Assembly (NCBI GenBank): GCA_025360045.1
Contig: JANYCY010000057.1
Location: 1 to 64,000 of the forward strand
DNA: 64,000 nucleotides
Direction: 5' to 3'
Origin: Janthinobacterium sp.
GTDB taxonomy: Bacteria > Pseudomonadota > Gammaproteobacteria > Burkholderiales > Chitinibacteraceae
A model generated the notes under the pieces. That model was given only the letters and a program-made list of their open reading frames with translations. It had not been told where the DNA came from and ran no database searches. Made by a program: the position numbers and the translations under genes. Positions 27,627-36,542 of this stretch are shown here, one piece after another; within the stretch, counting starts at the first letter, position 1, and each line of letters begins with the position of its first letter.

Positions 27627-28427
27627 TCAGCGATTATTCTTAACCCATTCCAACCAAGGCTTAAATAAAGATGGGCAACGTGCGGCCACCACCGATCTTT
27701 GCCAAATATTATCCTGCCAATAATTATCATGATGAATGCTGGCGATTTGTCCGCCAGATTCCAATAAAATCAGCACGCCTGCCGCGTAATCCCATAATTT
27801 TTGTGAGCCATGCAGCATTAAATCGGTGCGCCCTGCCGCCAGCCAGCACCAGTCGATCGTCGAAGAGCCATAATTGCGTAAGCTACTAAAAGGAGCCACG
27901 CTCACCACCCGAGCGGGCAAGCGTCCGCCTAAATACTTCGGCTCCACCGCCGCGACGGCTTCACATAAAGATTTGGGTACTTCTTGGCGCAGCGGTAAAG
28001 ATCGCCCATTCATCCACGCGCCATAGCCTGCGGCCGCCGAAAAACACTCATCCAAAGCAGGTACATACACCACGCCCAACACCGGCCGCCCTTGGCGAAA
28101 TAAGGCGATCGACACCGAAAAATGCGGTAAGCCGTGCACAAAATTAGTTGTGCCATCAATCGGATCAACAATCCACAAACCATCCTCATGATCTGCCCAC
28201 AGCGCTTTTTGCTCGGCCACACTCATTTCTTCGCCCAACACTGGGCAATTTACAATCTTAGGGAGCTCACGCTGCAATGCTGCTTGCGATGCCATATCCG
28301 CCTCGGTAAACAAGCTGCCATCGTGTTTACGTGCGGACGCCACCTGCTGAAAGCGCGGCATAATTTCTTCAGCCGCCACCCGTCGAGCCAAAGCTACCAG
28401 ATCAGATAAATGCTCAAAATCGCTCAC
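27627..28427 (-). CDS. Inositol monophosphatase family protein (SuhB-like)
   Basis: This is a magnesium-dependent, lithium-sensitive-type phosphatase. The 266-residue protein carries the two family signatures: WIVDPIDGTTNFVHG, with metal-binding Asp88 and Asp91, and KLWDYAAGVLILLESGG near residue 212. The third ligand is Glu66 in LGEEMS. Members hydrolyse inositol 1-phosphate or related sugar phosphates; some, such as SuhB, also bind the transcription machinery. Sequence alone does not separate these roles. It stands alone, with repeats upstream and a terminator downstream. Confidence 0.87.
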   Translation of the reverse strand: MSDFEHLSDLVALARRVAAEEIMPRFQQVASARKHDGSLFTEADMASQAALQRELPKIVNCPVLGEEMSVAEQKALWADHEDGLWIVDPIDGTTNFVHGLPHFSVSIALFRQGRPVLGVVYVPALDECFSAAAGYGAWMNGRSLPLRQEVPKSLCEAVAAVEPKYLGGRLPARVVSVAPFSSLRNYGSSTIDWCWLAAGRTDLMLHGSQKLWDYAAGVLILLESGGQIASIHHDNYWQDNIWQRSVVAARCPSLFKPWLEWVKNNR

Positions 28428-28591
28428 AGCTTTCTCCCTTGTTTACCCCTCATTGTAAGACAGTAAGATGACTTTGTTGCATGTGCACATGAAAAAACGT
28501 TGGGGAATATGTGTAGGGTGAGTGAAACCCCATACACGCCAAGCAAATTGTTTTTTTATTAGCAAACAGCGAAAAAGCACAATAACCACGC

Positions 28592-28840
28592 TCTCTGCGT
28601 AGGGCTTTTTAAAGACCCCTTGAAACACGCCGGAGTGAGGAACAAGCGGGGCGGGGTTTCGGCCAGGGAGCGAGGAACGAGCCAATCCCGCCTGCCGCCG
28701 ACTCGATTGTCCGCAGCGCAGGGGCCTTCGTGTTTCGTGGGGCGGCCTTCTTTGCGTACGATGATTTCTGGCCGTTCAAGAAAGTGAGGCCCCCGCGGTG
28801 GCCACCGCTCCAAAATCAACGTGTCGAAGGCACTAAAAGA
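28592..28840. repeat. Dispersed ~240 bp intergenic repeat, copy 3
   Basis: Blocks in order: TCTGCGTAGGGCTTTTTAAA, GGAACAAGCGGGGCGGGG, CGACTCGATTGTCCGCAG, GGGGCCTTCGTGTTTCG, TGGCCGTTCAAGAAAGTG and GTCGAAGGCACTAAAA. These match 8600-8854 and 1-172 with more divergence. A partial REP-like word (GTAGGGTGAGTGAAACCCC) lies just left at about 28512. Confidence 0.78.
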
Positions 28841-28862
28841 GCTTTTTTTGTTTTGGTTGGCG

Positions 28863-28924
28863 CTTATGGGGTGAAACCCACGTATTTATTCGACATGGCT
28901 CGCGGGTTTCACCCGCCCTACAAA
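28863..28924. repeat. REP-like palindromic unit, copy C
   Basis: GGGGTGAAACCCACG, a short loop, and GGGTTTCACCCGCCCTAC match the hairpin of 24722-24802, without the CAAGCATTGAATCA lead. It abuts the end of the ~240 bp repeat. Confidence 0.75.
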
Positions 28925-28940
28925 AGATCCCACCCATAAA

Positions 28941-28971
28941 AAAACCGCTCCCCCATCAGGAAAGCGGTTTT
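28941..28971 (-). terminator. Intrinsic terminator of the phosphoketolase gene
   Basis: AAAACCGCT pairs with AGCGGTTTT; on the minus strand a T run follows. It lies 28 bases after the phosphoketolase stop codon. Confidence 0.85.
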
Positions 28972-28999
28972 TGTGGGTTTTGTAGCTAAACAGCGCTAA

Positions 29000-31399
29000 T
29001 TAATAAGGCCACTTCCAGTTTTTAACTTCTGGCATATCGTCGCCGTGTTCAGCAATATATTGGCCGTGTTCTACCAATTTATCCGACAGTTTTTGACGAA
29101 CATGTGCGCCGATTTTTTGCAAGGAAGGCACACGGTCGATCACGTCGATGGCTAAGTTATAGCGATCCAGCTTGTTCACTACCACCATATCAAACGGTGT
29201 AGAGGTCGAGCCTTCTTCGATATAACCACGCGCATGGATATTGCTATGACCATTGCGACGGTAAGTTAGGCGGTGAATCAGCCATGGGTAGCCGTGGAAG
29301 GCAAACATCACTGGCTTATCAGTCGTAAACAGCGAATCAAACTCACGGTCTGTCAGGCCATGTGAATGCTCTTCTTCTGGCTGCAAGGTCATCAAATCGC
29401 AGACGTTTACAAAGCGAATTTTCAGATCAGGAAAATGCTGGCGCAGCAAATCAGTTGCAGCCAGTGCTTCCATGGTCGGTACTTCACCCGCGCAAGCCAT
29501 CACCACATCTGGCTCGCCGCCTTGATCGTTAGACGCCCAGTCCCAGATCCCCAGACCCTTGGTGCAATGGGTAATGGCTTGATCCATGGTCAGGTATTGC
29601 AGCGCTGGCTGCTTACCGGCGACCACTACGTTTACATAGTGACGGCTGCGTAATACGTGGTCGGTTACGCTGAGCAGGGTGTTGGCATCTGCTGGCAGGT
29701 AAACGCGGATCACTTCGGCGCGTTTGTTGATCACATGATCAAGGAAACCCGGATCTTGATGGCTAAAGCCGTTGTGATCCTGACGCCATACATGCGATGT
29801 CAGCAGGTAATTAAGCGACGGCAAAGGTTTGCGCCAGTTGATGGTGCGTGTTGTTTTCAGCCATTTTGCGTGCTGATTAAACATCGAATCAATCACATGG
29901 ATAAACGCTTCGTAGCAGCTAAAGAAGCCGTGACGACCGGTCAGGTTGTACGCTTCCAGCCAACCTTGGCAAGTGTGCTCAGACAAGATTTCCATCACGC
30001 GGCCATCTTGCGCAAGGTAATCATTGTTTTTATCGGCTTCTAGGTAATCAGCAAACCAAGTTTTGCCAGATACATCAAACACATCATTCCAGCGGTTGGA
30101 TGCGGTTTCATCCGGCCCAAAGATGCGGAAATTCTTTTGCTCTTCGTTTTCTACCATCACATCGCGCAGGAATTTACCCATTACGCGAGTGGCTTCGGCG
30201 TTTACTGTACCTGGCTTGTCAAACGTCACCGCATATTTGCGGAAATCTGGCATGCGCAGATCTTTGGACTCTTGGCCGTGCACCACGGGATTAGAACCCA
30301 TACGCAGCAAGCCTTCAGGGGCTAGCTCGGCCAGCTCGGCCTTGAATGAGCCATCGGCATTGAATAATTCGGTCGGACGATAGCTCTTCATCCAATTTTC
30401 TAAGTTGTGGACGTTTTCTTCATCGATATCAGAGAACGGCACTTGATGGCTGCGCCAGTAATCTTCAACTTTCTTACCCTTAATTTCTTTCGGGCCAGTC
30501 CAGCCCTTAGGGGTACGCATCACAATCATTGGATAACGTGGGCGAACAATAGGCTGGCCGGCATCCATTTCAGCCTGCGCCTTAGCGCGAATCGCATCTA
30601 GCTCCGCCATACACAGATCCATGGTCGCAGCCATTTTTTGGTGGATCTCAGTAAACGATTCATTCTTTTCATTGAATGTTTCGGTTTTTAGCTCAACAAA
30701 GTGCGGCTTGTAACCAAAACCTTCGAACATCTTGGTGATTTCTTCGTGGCTAATACGGGATAGCAGGGTTGGATTAGCAATCTTGTAGCCATTTAAATGC
30801 AAGATAGGCAGCACAAAACCATCATTCACTGGGTGCAGGTATTTATTGGAATGCCAAGAAGCCGCCAGCGGGCCAGTTTCAGCTTCGCCATCACCCACAA
30901 CGGCAATCACCGTTTGAGTTGGATTATCAAATGCAGCGCCAAAAGCGTGTGAAAGCGAATAACCCAACTCGCCGCCTTCGTGCATCGAGCCTGGGGTTTC
31001 TGGGGCTACGTGCGAAGGAATACCGCGTGGGAAGGAGAATTGCTTAAACAGGCGTTGCATACCGGCCGCAGTACGGTCGATATGTGGATAGAATTCTTCG
31101 TAGCTACCTTCCAGATAAGTATTTGCCACCAAACCTGGGCCGCCATGGCCAGGGCCAGTGATATAAATCATTGGGCTTTTGCGTTGTTTAATAATGCGAT
31201 TGGCATGAACATAAATAAAATTCAGACCGGGTGTTGTACCCCAGTGGCCCAACAGGCGTGGCTTAATATGTGCAAATTTAAGCGGCTCGGAAAGGAGCGG
31301 ATTATCTAACAGATAAATTTGACCAACAGAAAGATAGTTAGCCGCACGCCAGTAAGCGTGCATTTTGTCGATTTGTGCAAGAGATAGCGGTTGAGTCAC
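29000..31399 (-). CDS. xfp: Xylulose 5-phosphate/fructose 6-phosphate phosphoketolase
   Basis: This thiamine-diphosphate enzyme cleaves xylulose 5-phosphate (and often fructose 6-phosphate) with phosphate to acetyl phosphate and an aldose phosphate. The 799-residue protein matches family length. It has [20 protein letters not shown] in pieces near residue 80, the TPP/Mg site [19 protein letters not shown] near residue 178, and [19 protein letters not shown]. The C-terminal [14 protein letters not shown] is also typical. GAGG lies 6 bases before a GTG at 31399, whereas the ATG at 31411 has none, so I choose GTG. It is monocistronic. AckA, encoded at 57.8 kb, could convert its acetyl phosphate to acetate and ATP. 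Confidence 0.94.
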   Translation of the reverse strand: MTQPLSLAQIDKMHAYWRAANYLSVGQIYLLDNPLLSEPLKFAHIKPRLLGHWGTTPGLNFIYVHANRIIKQRKSPMIYITGPGHGGPGLVANTYLEGSYEEFYPHIDRTAAGMQRLFKQFSFPRGIPSHVAPETPGSMHEGGELGYSLSHAFGAAFDNPTQTVIAVVGDGEAETGPLAASWHSNKYLHPVNDGFVLPILHLNGYKIANPTLLSRISHEEITKMFEGFGYKPHFVELKTETFNEKNESFTEIHQKMAATMDLCMAELDAIRAKAQAEMDAGQPIVRPRYPMIVMRTPKGWTGPKEIKGKKVEDYWRSHQVPFSDIDEENVHNLENWMKSYRPTELFNADGSFKAELAELAPEGLLRMGSNPVVHGQESKDLRMPDFRKYAVTFDKPGTVNAEATRVMGKFLRDVMVENEEQKNFRIFGPDETASNRWNDVFDVSGKTWFADYLEADKNNDYLAQDGRVMEILSEHTCQGWLEAYNLTGRHGFFSCYEAFIHVIDSMFNQHAKWLKTTRTINWRKPLPSLNYLLTSHVWRQDHNGFSHQDPGFLDHVINKRAEVIRVYLPADANTLLSVTDHVLRSRHYVNVVVAGKQPALQYLTMDQAITHCTKGLGIWDWASNDQGGEPDVVMACAGEVPTMEALAATDLLRQHFPDLKIRFVNVCDLMTLQPEEEHSHGLTDREFDSLFTTDKPVMFAFHGYPWLIHRLTYRRNGHSNIHARGYIEEGSTSTPFDMVVVNKLDRYNLAIDVIDRVPSLQKIGAHVRQKLSDKLVEHGQYIAEHGDDMPEVKNWKWPY

Positions 31400-31640
31400 G
31401 TAACACCTCATTTAGGTTTGCTTATCGGGAAATTTATTTATTATCAGTTACTTAAACATCCAAACATTTAACGCAAGGGTTTGACCTTAGCCTCGACTTA
31501 TCGCTCCCTGTTCAAAGCAACTCACTAATATTGCTTACTTAGACATCTTGCCCACTTACTGCTGCAGGTGGTCTGCCTTGCTGCCTCACAAACGACTATA
31601 CACAGTGCTTAACTTCAGACTTCTGACTAAGGTCAATGCT

Positions 31641-31693
31641 TTATGTTTTTCTAATAAAAAACGCTCGAACTGCAAAAAACTAGAAAAACATAA
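31641..31693. promoter_or_regulatory. Perfect 13 bp inverted repeat upstream of phosphoketolase
   Basis: TTATGTTTTTCTA at 31641-31653 recurs as its exact complement TAGAAAAACATAA at 31681-31693, with 27 bases between. It lies about 240 bases upstream of the xfp start in an otherwise featureless 480-base gap. It could be a two-site operator or a transcribed hairpin. No known operator matches it that I recognise. Confidence 0.5.
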
Positions 31694-31880
31694 GAACTAA
31701 AAAATGCCAACAAGCTAACTTACACCGCGTAGCTTGCTTACTCTGCATAACAAATTAAACAGCCTTATCCAAATACGATATTGCAATAATGCCAATCTTG
31801 ATAAGAATCACGCAAACCATCGCCTTACCACAAATAAATACCGTGCAAATCCCAACTAAATAGAAATAAGTCGATAAAAA

Positions 31881-31910
31881 AAGGGCGCTTGCTCTGCAAG
31901 CGCCCTTTTT
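31881..31910 (-). terminator. Intrinsic terminator of nhaD
   Basis: AAGGGCGCTTG pairs with CAAGCGCCCTT around a 5-base loop with Ts on either strand, 16 bases after the nhaD stop codon. Confidence 0.9.
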
Positions 31911-31925
31911 AAAAACCAAATTACT

Positions 31926-33332
31926 TTAAAAAGAATGACTAAAGAAAATTAAAGTCATCACGACAAATAACGGCAAGAGGATTGCGCAAGACCAAGCCAT
32001 ATAGCCAAAGAAGCTTGGCATTTTAATCCCACGGTCTTCTGCAACCGCCTTCACCATAAAGTTAGGTGCATTACCGATATAACTTAATGCGCCCATAAAC
32101 ACCGAGCCAGCCGAAATAGCCAATAGAGTAGAGGCCATAGGGCCCATCATATGTGCAGCATCGCCATGAGCTAGATTAAAGAACACCAAATAGGTCGGGG
32201 CATTATCCAAGAATGCCGATAGCAAACCTGTCATCCAGAAATACATATAATCAATCGGGCCGCCGCTGGCATTGCTGACGGTATTGACCAAGGGTGCTAA
32301 ATGCCCTGCCTCGCCCGCGCGCAATATTGCAATTGCCGGAGCCATTACAATAAAGATACCAGCAAATAATTTAGCCACTTCTAGGATAGGTCCCCAATTA
32401 AAATCATTGCCGGCCCGGACTGGCTTGGGCGTAAACTTCAAGGAAATCAATGCCAATGCTAATAAAATTAAATCACGCATTAAATCCTGAATAGCCAACT
32501 CGGTACCTGCAATATTCCAACTAATCCCCGGCTTCCATACTCCCGACATCACTACGGCCGCAACCACAGCAACAATCAAGAAGAAATTGAATTTTCCATG
32601 AATTTTAATTGGCTTATCTTTAGTTTTATCAATCTCTAGCACGCCTTCTTTTTTGAAGTAATAGCTATCAATAAAATAAAATACGGTAAGCAGCACTGCA
32701 GCAGCAAAAGCCACTAAAGGCAACATATGACTAAAGGTCCAGAAAAAATCAATCCCTTTTAAAAACCCAAGAAATAGTGGCGGATCGCCCAAGGGAGTTA
32801 AACCACCGCCAATATTAGCCACCAAGAAAATAAAGAATACCACGACGTGCACATTATGCTTACGGTTGTCATTGGCCTTAATTAAGGGACGAATCAAGAG
32901 CATGGCCGCGCCAGTCGTTCCCATAATAGATGCCAATACCGTGCCTAAAGCTAAAAGAGCCGTATTAAGCTTGGGTGAGCCATGCAAGTTGCCCCACACC
33001 AAAATTCCGCCCGAAATGGTGTAGAGGGCAAACAAAATCAGGATAAAAGGAATATATTCAGCAATCATCGCATGCGCGATCACGCCCAGCGATGTAGGCA
33101 AGCCAAACACCATGGTAAACGGCAGTAAAAGACATGCCACCCAAAAAGCGGTGACCTTACCAAAATGGCTGTGCCAAAAATGCGGTGCAAACAGCGGAAA
33201 CAGCGCAATCGAGAGCAAAATACCCACAAAAGGCAGCGCCCAAAGCAAGCTTAAGCTAGCACCATCAAAATCTGCCGCCAGCGCAAAGCTAGGTAGCAGA
33301 CTTAAAGCAAGAAGTAAGTTTTTTTTCATCAT
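31926..33332 (-). CDS. nhaD: NhaD-type sodium:proton antiporter
   Basis: This is an inner-membrane Na+/H+ exchanger of the NhaD branch of the ion transporter superfamily. The 468-residue protein starts with a signal-like segment (KNLLLALSLLPSFALAADF) and has about eleven further hydrophobic segments. Typical stretches are TTGAAMLLIRPLIKAN near residue 139, NIGGGLTPLGDPPLFLGFLKG near residue 175, and FLDNAPTYLVFFNLAHGD in the second half. Each lies in a conserved helix break of the family. Its ATG overlaps the gloA stop (ATGA), so both are cotranscribed and translationally coupled. Confidence 0.9.
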   Translation of the reverse strand: MMKKNLLLALSLLPSFALAADFDGASLSLLWALPFVGILLSIALFPLFAPHFWHSHFGKVTAFWVACLLLPFTMVFGLPTSLGVIAHAMIAEYIPFILILFALYTISGGILVWGNLHGSPKLNTALLALGTVLASIMGTTGAAMLLIRPLIKANDNRKHNVHVVVFFIFLVANIGGGLTPLGDPPLFLGFLKGIDFFWTFSHMLPLVAFAAAVLLTVFYFIDSYYFKKEGVLEIDKTKDKPIKIHGKFNFFLIVAVVAAVVMSGVWKPGISWNIAGTELAIQDLMRDLILLALALISLKFTPKPVRAGNDFNWGPILEVAKLFAGIFIVMAPAIAILRAGEAGHLAPLVNTVSNASGGPIDYMYFWMTGLLSAFLDNAPTYLVFFNLAHGDAAHMMGPMASTLLAISAGSVFMGALSYIGNAPNFMVKAVAEDRGIKMPSFFGYMAWSCAILLPLFVVMTLIFFSHSF

Positions 33333-33712
33333 GACTTTTGGATAAATTCGATTTTGTAACCATCCGGATCTTCCACAAAGGCAATAATCGTACTGCCATG
33401 CTTCATTGGACCCGGCTCGCGAACCACCTTACCGCCTTTTTGGCGTACATCGTTACAACAGGCAAAAATATCGTCTATTTCAATGGCGATATGTCCGTAC
33501 GCATTGCCAAGATCATATTGTGCGGTATCCCAGTTATGGGTTAACTCAAGCACTGTACCGTTGGCTTCATCTTCATAACCTAAGAACGCCAAAGTAAAGC
33601 GCCCCTCAGGGAAATCTTTGCTACGCAGTAAACGCATCCCTAGTACTTCGGTATAAAACTTGATCGATAGTTCCAAATTGCCCACACGGAGCATGGTATG
33701 CAGCAAGCGCAT
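33329..33712 (-). CDS. gloA: Lactoylglutathione lyase (glyoxalase I)
   Basis: The enzyme turns the methylglyoxal-glutathione hemithioacetal into S-lactoylglutathione. In 127 residues all four metal ligands sit at the E. coli GloA positions: His5, Glu56, His74 and Glu122 (MRLLHTML, VLELTHNW, YGHIAIEI, YKIEFIQKS). The length fits the short, nickel/cobalt-preferring type. The ATG at 33712 puts His at position 5; the upstream frame to 33730 is rejected. It overlaps nhaD by four bases. Coupling to an Na+/H+ exchanger suggests shared pH and electrophile stress protection; this is inference. Confidence 0.95.
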   Translation of the reverse strand: MRLLHTMLRVGNLELSIKFYTEVLGMRLLRSKDFPEGRFTLAFLGYEDEANGTVLELTHNWDTAQYDLGNAYGHIAIEIDDIFACCNDVRQKGGKVVREPGPMKHGSTIIAFVEDPDGYKIEFIQKS

Positions 33713-33919
33713 GACGATTGTCCAATTCAAGAAAACTCAAGTTTACCGTGTTTCTATTGCCCTGCTGTATTAAGGCCACGGCATAAATTCACGCTTTTTT
33801 CCCATTGCTGACTTTATAAAATCCATCTCCCGACTCTTTTCTTAAAAAAATAAAATTATATAAATCAGTGAGTAAGCAATTAATACGCACGTTTTATACC
33901 AATTTATATGGCCTAAGGG

Positions 33920-33947
33920 TTGACACAAAATCTCAATATATTACAAT
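33920..33947 (+). promoter_or_regulatory. Promoter of the tRNA-Lys pair
   Basis: TTGACA and TACAAT with a 16-base spacer, 22 bases upstream of the first tRNA-Lys gene. A closely similar promoter precedes the third tRNA at 36135. Confidence 0.75.
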
Positions 33948-33969
33948 GCGTCCTCTCTGAAGTGCGAGC

Positions 33970-34045
33970 GGGTCGTTAGCTCAGTTGGTAGAGCAGTGGA
34001 CTTTTAATCCATTTGTCGCAGGTTCGAATCCCGCACGACCCACCA
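33970..34045 (+). tRNA. tRNA-Lys (anticodon TTT), copy 1
   Basis: A 76-base cloverleaf: GGGTCGTTAGCTCAG, anticodon loop CTTTTAA (anticodon TTT), T arm GGTTCGAATCC, acceptor ACGACCC and encoded ACCA. It is identical base for base to the gene at 36135-36210. Confidence 0.97.
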
Positions 34046-34072
34046 CTCACACAATCAGATACAAAGATTTTA

Positions 34073-34148
34073 GGGCTGTTAGCTCAGCTGGTAGAGCAGC
34101 GGACTCTTAATCCGTAGGTCGACAGTTCGAATCTGTCACAGCCCACCA
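34073..34148 (+). tRNA. tRNA-Lys (anticodon CTT)
   Basis: A 76-base cloverleaf: GGGCTGTTAGCTCAG, anticodon loop CTCTTAA (anticodon CTT, codon AAG), T arm AGTTCGAATCT, acceptor ACAGCCC and ACCA. It follows tRNA-Lys(TTT) by 27 bases and shares its promoter and terminator. Confidence 0.97.
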
Positions 34149-34164
34149 AAATAATCAAATACTT

Positions 34165-34191
34165 AGCCCAGCCAACTAGACTGGGCTTTTT
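34165..34191 (+). terminator. Terminator of the tRNA-Lys pair
   Basis: AGCCCAG pairs with CTGGGCT around a 9-base loop and is followed by TTTTTG, 16 bases after the second tRNA. Confidence 0.85.
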
Positions 34192-34537
34192 GTTGTCTGC
34201 CAGATTAGAACCGAAGCATAAAAACGCAACTTAAACCCGTCCCCTTTTCGGTGTTTACAGCCCTTCCCTCACCAAAAAAACTTAATAGCAACTCGCGTAT
34301 CCATCCAACACAAAGAAGCGCTCAGCTTGTTGGGCTATACTCACGTCATTATTCTTGACAGCACCACTTACACCTACTGATCCCCTTATAAATACCACCT
34401 TCACCCCTAAACAGCGTAGCTTGATCTCGTAGAGATCGCTATTTACCATTCCTCAGCTCAAACCGTGAGGTAGATGGTCTCAAGATACCTATCGACAGAT
34501 AAATTCGATGATCTTATTGCGTTGGAAAATAACTTAC
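34192..34537. other. Gap upstream of the histidine kinase gene
   Basis: About 350 bases with no convincing gene, repeat of the local families or promoter. A TTGACA at about 34355 lacks a matching -10 hexamer. Confidence 0.4.
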
Positions 34538-36070
34538 ATGCATTCGATTCGTATTCGACTCATTGTATTATTTATCGTCATGACAACATCGATTCTTGCT
34601 GCATTTGGAATTTATGCGCAGGCCCTACTTTCCCGCGAGCTAGAACAACGTTTTGAGCAACTACAGCAAGAAACAATCAGCCGACTAGCGATTAGCTTAC
34701 CTCGTTCGCTTTGGGATCTAAGCCCTGCCTCTGCGCAAAGAATTTTGGCTGCTGAAATGCTGCCAAAAGAAGTGCTCGCCATCTTAGTTGTTGATCTTGA
34801 TGGCCAACAATTCGCACAAGCCAGCAGAGATAAGAACAGCAAGCAGATCAAGCAAGGGTCAGCCCCCAAAGGCCCTTACCTTTCTCGGCCTATTTACCGA
34901 GATGTGGACGAGTCTCAGGCAACGGCAAGCAAGTTAATCGGAAAGGTAACCGTCTATTTCACAAGAGAGCATATCGATACGGCCCTGCGTACCAATATCC
35001 GGCGCAGAGTGCTGGAGATTCTAGTCATCGACCTTATTCTACTATTCGCACTGACGATTAGTTTACGCATGGTCTTTATCCCTCTCGCCCAATTGCGCGA
35101 TGCCTTGTTTGCTCTATCACGCCACGATGGCGATGAGGTTGAAGAGCTGGTAGAAACCCAACGCAGCGAATTTGGTGAAGTCATTCAAGGCTTCAACCAG
35201 ACCCAACGCAAGCTCAAACGGATTATGGCTCGTCGTCGTCAAGCAGAAGAAGCCACACAGCAGGCCTTTGTCGACTTACAAGCAGCACAAACCTCCCTTT
35301 TGCAATCAGAAAAAATGGCCTGCTTAGGTGGCTTAGTGGCCGGTGTCGCGCATGAGATTAATACCCCCGTAGGCATTGTACTAACCAGTGCATCAGTCCT
35401 CAATGACGCGACCCTCCATTTACACAAATCCATCAGCAATGGCGCAATTCGTAAATCAGAAGTCGTCCAATATATGGAAACCGCACAACAAGCCTCCCAG
35501 CTGATTATGAGTAATGCCGAGCGAGCAGCCACTCTGATACAAAGCTTTAAGCAAGTTGCCGTTGACCAGACTAGCGAGCTACGCCGCGAATATAAGTTAA
35601 AAGAATATATCGACGAAATCACTTCCAGCCTGCACCCCGCACTCAAGCAAAGCGGCACTCAGGTCACGGTTATTTGCCACAATGACATTGTGTTAGAAGG
35701 CTACCCAGGCGCGATGGCTCAGGTATTAACCAACCTCACAATGAATGCCTTAGCTCATGCATTTATTGCAGGAGACAGAGGGCAGATCGAGATTTTAGCC
35801 GAGCAAATTGGCCCATCAGTCCGCATGATGTTTAAGGACAATGGCAAAGGGATATCAGAAGATCATCTTGGAAAAATATTCGATCCGTTTTTCACTACCC
35901 GCCGAGGCCAAGGTGGTACAGGGCTAGGTCTTAATATTGTTTTCAACATTATCAATAAACAATTTGGCGGCACAATAGACGTATTAAGTAAGCCAAATAA
36001 TGGCACTTGCTTCGTCCTCCTTTTCCCGCGCATCAGCCCACTGGCGGAGCCAGAGTCAGTAGGCGGATGA
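34538..36070 (+). CDS. Orphan sensor histidine kinase
   Basis: This is a membrane sensor kinase of about 510 aa. A transmembrane helix lies at residues 5-26, a periplasmic sensor domain at about 27-160, and a second helix at about 163-183. A HAMP-like linker and a coiled-coil segment follow. The H box is AGVAHEINTPVGI with phospho-His272. The ATPase domain has NLTMNALAHA, KDNGKGIS and FDPFFTTRRGQGGTGLGL. AHEINTP and the merged G boxes are typical of the HPK4 group. No response regulator gene is adjacent. The start is uncertain: the ATG at 34538 has a weak GGA, and the one at 34508 has none. It lies between two identical tRNA-Lys genes. Confidence 0.88.
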   Translation: MHSIRIRLIVLFIVMTTSILAAFGIYAQALLSRELEQRFEQLQQETISRLAISLPRSLWDLSPASAQRILAAEMLPKEVLAILVVDLDGQQFAQASRDKNSKQIKQGSAPKGPYLSRPIYRDVDESQATASKLIGKVTVYFTREHIDTALRTNIRRRVLEILVIDLILLFALTISLRMVFIPLAQLRDALFALSRHDGDEVEELVETQRSEFGEVIQGFNQTQRKLKRIMARRRQAEEATQQAFVDLQAAQTSLLQSEKMACLGGLVAGVAHEINTPVGIVLTSASVLNDATLHLHKSISNGAIRKSEVVQYMETAQQASQLIMSNAERAATLIQSFKQVAVDQTSELRREYKLKEYIDEITSSLHPALKQSGTQVTVICHNDIVLEGYPGAMAQVLTNLTMNALAHAFIAGDRGQIEILAEQIGPSVRMMFKDNGKGISEDHLGKIFDPFFTTRRGQGGTGLGLNIVFNIINKQFGGTIDVLSKPNNGTCFVLLFPRISPLAEPESVGG

Positions 36071-36089
36071 AAAAAAAATCTAAAAAAAT

Positions 36090-36117
36090 TTGACTATCTC
36101 AATATATCCGCTATAAT
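36090..36117 (+). promoter_or_regulatory. Promoter of tRNA-Lys copy 2
   Basis: TTGACT and TATAAT with a 16-base spacer, 17 bases upstream of the tRNA. The intervening ATCTCAATATAT word is shared with the promoter at 33920, suggesting duplication of promoter plus tRNA. Confidence 0.8.
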
Positions 36118-36134
36118 CCGCATCTCTTTAGAGC

Positions 36135-36210
36135 GGGTCGTTAGCTCAGTTGGTAGAGCAGTGGACTTTTAATCCATTTGTCGCAGGTTCGAATCCCGCA
36201 CGACCCACCA
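36135..36210 (+). tRNA. tRNA-Lys (anticodon TTT), copy 2
   Basis: Identical over all 76 bases to 33970-34045, including the encoded CCA and the four bases GAGC just before it. The anticodon is TTT. Confidence 0.97.
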
Positions 36211-36224
36211 AGTATTTGTTAAGC

Positions 36225-36254
36225 AAAAAGCCCAATCTTCGGATTGGGCTTTTT
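36225..36254 (+). terminator. Terminator of tRNA-Lys copy 2
   Basis: AAAAAGCCCAATC pairs with GATTGGGCTTTTT around a TTCG tetraloop and is followed by GTTTTTT. Confidence 0.92.
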
Positions 36255-36479
36255 GTTTTTTACCCTCTTATCCGCCACACCCCCTTCCCTTTACCTCATT
36301 CATCAATTACGCCCCACCCTATTTCACCAGCCTACTGCCCCCAGTTCTTTACTTTTATTATTTATATTTAATATACCCAGCATTTCTTACAACTCCAGCC
36401 GGTTTAAGTTAATATTTACCACTTCTAAAAAACTGGCAATTCCTAGCCCTATCAAATAATATCGATGTGATATCAACAA

Positions 36480-36498
36480 TTGCTTGCTTGCTTGCTTG
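36480..36498 (+). repeat. Short TTGC tetranucleotide tract
   Basis: Four full TTGC units plus TTG lie about 45 bases before the start of the GGDEF-EAL gene. The rest of the gap from 36255 is AT-rich with nothing else recognisable. Confidence 0.7.
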
Positions 36499-36542
36499 TG
36501 CATTGCCTAATGAATGTATCGGCAATAAAAGGATCCTTTAAA

